This document shows, piece after piece, positions 5,920 through 6,980 of a stretch of 6,980 bases of DNA. How positions within the stretch are numbered: the first letter of the stretch is position 1; every line of letters starts with the position of its first letter. Source of the stretch: GWB1-37-8 sp964603935 (lineage in GTDB: Bacteria > Patescibacteriota > Microgenomatia > Levybacterales > UBA12049); NCBI GenBank assembly GCA_964603935.1, contig CAZRWL010000034.1:1-6980 (forward strand), written 5' to 3'. Position numbers and translations under genes: made by a program. The notes under the pieces were generated by a model. The model did no database searches and was not told the origin of the DNA. It saw only the letters and a program-made list of their open reading frames with translations.

Positions 5920-6820
5920 GGTTGATATTATATGTGCATTGTGTGGCCAAAAGCAACAAATCAGGGTGCTTTACGAAGCAACCTTTAATGACAAGTATCT
6001 ATCCGAAAAAACGTATTCTGCAAGACGTTTGCCGGATAGAATTCACTACAGGATTCTAAAGTGTCAAAAATGCAGCCTTATTTTCTCTTCTCCCGTTTTT
6101 CCTGCTGAAAAACTTTCTAAATTCTACAGAAAGAGCATGTGTAGTTATGAAGATCAAGTTCCATATTTAATTAAGACATATTTAAAAATATTAGAGCAAA
6201 TCAAAAGTGATTTACCTAAAAATCCAAAAGTTTTGGAAGTCGGTTGCGGAACTGGCTTTTTTCTTAAAGCACTTATTGATAAAGGTTTTAGTAGGAATGT
6301 TTTCGGAATCGAACCGAGTTTAAAAATGGTATTAGACGCAGCTCCGGCTTTGCGAAAGAAGATCAAGGTAAATATTTTTAAATCCAGTCTCTTTCCAAAA
6401 AATAGTTTTGACTTAGTTCTCTGTTTTCACACTCTGGACCACATGTTTGATCCGAAGGAGTTTGTTCGAGGAGCGCACTCTATGCTTAAGAAGAATGGAT
6501 ACGTTATTGCAGTGGTTCACGACACGGAAGGCTTGTCAGTCAAACTGTTCGGAGAAAAATCTGCAATTTTTGATATAGAACATATTTATTTGTTTAATAA
6601 AAAAACTTTGCAAGAAATATTTATGCGAAATAGTTTTAAAATCGTAAAAATATTTGATCTTATTAATACCTATTCTTTAAATTACTGGATACAAATGAGC
6701 GGTTTTCCCGGCATTATAAAAAAATATACAGTATCCATTTTGAGTAAGCTCAGACTTGGCAAAAGAGAAGCCTCTATTGTTGCTGGCAATATAGTTCTTA
6801 TTGCCAGGAAGAGCGTATAG
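5918..6820 (+). CDS. Class I SAM-dependent methyltransferase with N-terminal zinc-ribbon-like domain
   Basis: A 300-residue methyltransferase. The N-terminus MVDIICALCG has C6xxC9, paired with C49xxC52 in RILKCQKCSLIF, a likely zinc-binding ribbon common in sugar-locus methyltransferases. The SAM-binding core follows: motif I VLEVGCGTGFFLKAL (104-118), acidic motif II at FGIEPS, then FDLVLCFHTLDHMFDP, and a post-motif segment SMLKKNGYVIAVVHD. The C-terminal part (YLFNKKTLQEIFMRNSFKIV) also fits this group. It probably methylates a sugar, either as a nucleotide sugar or within the glycan; O- versus C-methylation is undecided. The frame is open back to 5792, but ATG 5918 is chosen because the homologous protein starts there and a -10 box sits 7 nt before it. 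It diverges from the SDR operon with overlapping start codons. Confidence 0.9.
   Translation: MVDIICALCGQKQQIRVLYEATFNDKYLSEKTYSARRLPDRIHYRILKCQKCSLIFSSPVFPAEKLSKFYRKSMCSYEDQVPYLIKTYLKILEQIKSDLPKNPKVLEVGCGTGFFLKALIDKGFSRNVFGIEPSLKMVLDAAPALRKKIKVNIFKSSLFPKNSFDLVLCFHTLDHMFDPKEFVRGAHSMLKKNGYVIAVVHDTEGLSVKLFGEKSAIFDIEHIYLFNKKTLQEIFMRNSFKIVKIFDLINTYSLNYWIQMSGFPGIIKKYTVSILSKLRLGKREASIVAGNIVLIARKSV
5927..5932 (-). promoter_or_regulatory. -10 box (TATAAT) of the SDR-transketolase operon
   Basis: Reading leftward, a perfect TATAAT ends 7 nt before ATG 5919 (spacer ATCAACC), again predicting a leaderless start. It lies inside the first codons of the methyltransferase gene. A weak -35 candidate, TTGCTT on the - strand (5951-5956), is 18 bp away and matches the consensus at only three of six bases. 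No Shine-Dalgarno sequence could fit between the expected transcription start and the ATG. Confidence 0.55.
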
Positions 6821-6835
6821 TTTATCGATTTAATA

Positions 6836-6841
6836 TATAAT
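6836..6841 (+). promoter_or_regulatory. -10 box (TATAAT) of the flippase-like gene, leaderless-type spacing
   Basis: A perfect TATAAT lies in the 27-bp gap after the methyltransferase stop, with six nt (TTAGTT) between it and ATG 6848. The predicted transcription start coincides with the A of the ATG. No Shine-Dalgarno sequence is present. TTGCCA at 6801-6806 resembles a -35 box but is 29 bp away, too far to pair with this -10. Confidence 0.55.
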
Positions 6842-6847
6842 TTAGTT

Positions 6848-6980
6848 ATGAAAAAAAGAATTAGGTATTTTGGGAAATATTTCTTAAAACAAGAATTAGT
6901 AGCTGGTAGTATTTATATCTTTATGGGTTCTGTAATTGCCAACGTATTTAATTTATTTTTTAGTCTATTCATGAGTAGAA
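6848..6980 (+). CDS. Polysaccharide flippase-like membrane protein (Wzx/MATE-like), N-terminal part
   Basis: This gene runs off the right edge; 44 codons are visible. The translation starts MKKRIRYFGKYFLKQELVAG, a basic amphipathic leader, followed by a hydrophobic helix GSIYIFMGSVIANVFNLFF and SLFMSR. That arrangement (short basic N-terminus, then GS-hydrophobic helix with N, then a conserved R where the next loop with GxxxYG usually starts) is typical of oligosaccharide flippases of the Wzx/PST family, which move lipid-linked glycans across the membrane. The locus context agrees. Only one helix can be seen, so another polytopic membrane protein is possible. Confidence 0.62.
   Translation, partial: MKKRIRYFGKYFLKQELVAGSIYIFMGSVIANVFNLFFSLFMSR

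Noticed and set aside
1..6980. CRISPR array, tRNA/rRNA genes, transposase or phage genes, defence system.
   Set aside because: No regularly spaced repeats, no cloverleaf or rRNA motifs and no nuclease, helicase, integrase or transposase motifs were found; all coding space is accounted for by glycan-related genes.

Overview
This AT-rich window (GC in the upper 30s percent by eye) is part of a cell-surface polysaccharide / glycoconjugate biosynthesis locus. Eight genes fill it almost completely: three on the + strand in separate positions, a tight five-gene run on the - strand, and two of the eight cut by the window edges (one at each end). The compact packing, the lack of convincing Shine-Dalgarno sites, the glycosyltransferase-rich content and a short dispersed-type repeat inside one gene recall Candidate Phyla Radiation bacteria (Patescibacteria, perhaps Microgenomates). 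This is an inference from style; no taxonomic marker gene is present.

Layout. Bases 1-506 (+) hold the C-terminal end of a multi-pass membrane protein resembling a GT-C glycosyltransferase. A 25-base gap with a TATAAT box leads into a GT4 glycosyltransferase (532-1611, +), which carries a 36-bp in-frame insertion flanked by a 9-bp direct repeat. It converges, with a 4-bp stop-codon overlap, on a leftward operon read from 5919 down to 1608: extended SDR nucleotide-sugar enzyme, transketolase TPP-binding subunit, transketolase pyrimidine-binding subunit lacking the usual C-terminal domain, polyprenyl-phosphate-type GT2 glycosyltransferase with two membrane segments, and an FAD-dependent amine-oxidase/protoporphyrinogen-oxidase-like protein. 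The operon start codon overlaps head-to-head (shared CATG, 5917-5920) with that of a rightward zinc-ribbon class I methyltransferase (5918-6820). A flippase-like membrane protein begins at 6848 and runs off the window.

How the genes may work together (inference). The SDR enzyme and the split transketolase could build or modify an unusual sugar, possibly by two-carbon ketol transfer. GT2 would load a sugar on polyprenyl phosphate, which a GT-C enzyme such as the first gene could use as donor. GT4 would extend a lipid-linked glycan, the methyltransferase would decorate it, and the flippase would export it.

The most notable signals are: (i) every gene that appears to have its own promoter has a -10 box ending only 6-7 nt before its ATG, which predicts leaderless mRNAs; (ii) the divergent pair whose start codons overlap, so that each -10 box lies inside the other gene or at its edge; (iii) a small repeat insertion with an apparent target-site duplication inside a glycosyltransferase; and (iv) a minimal two-domain split transketolase with altered cofactor motifs inside a sugar operon.
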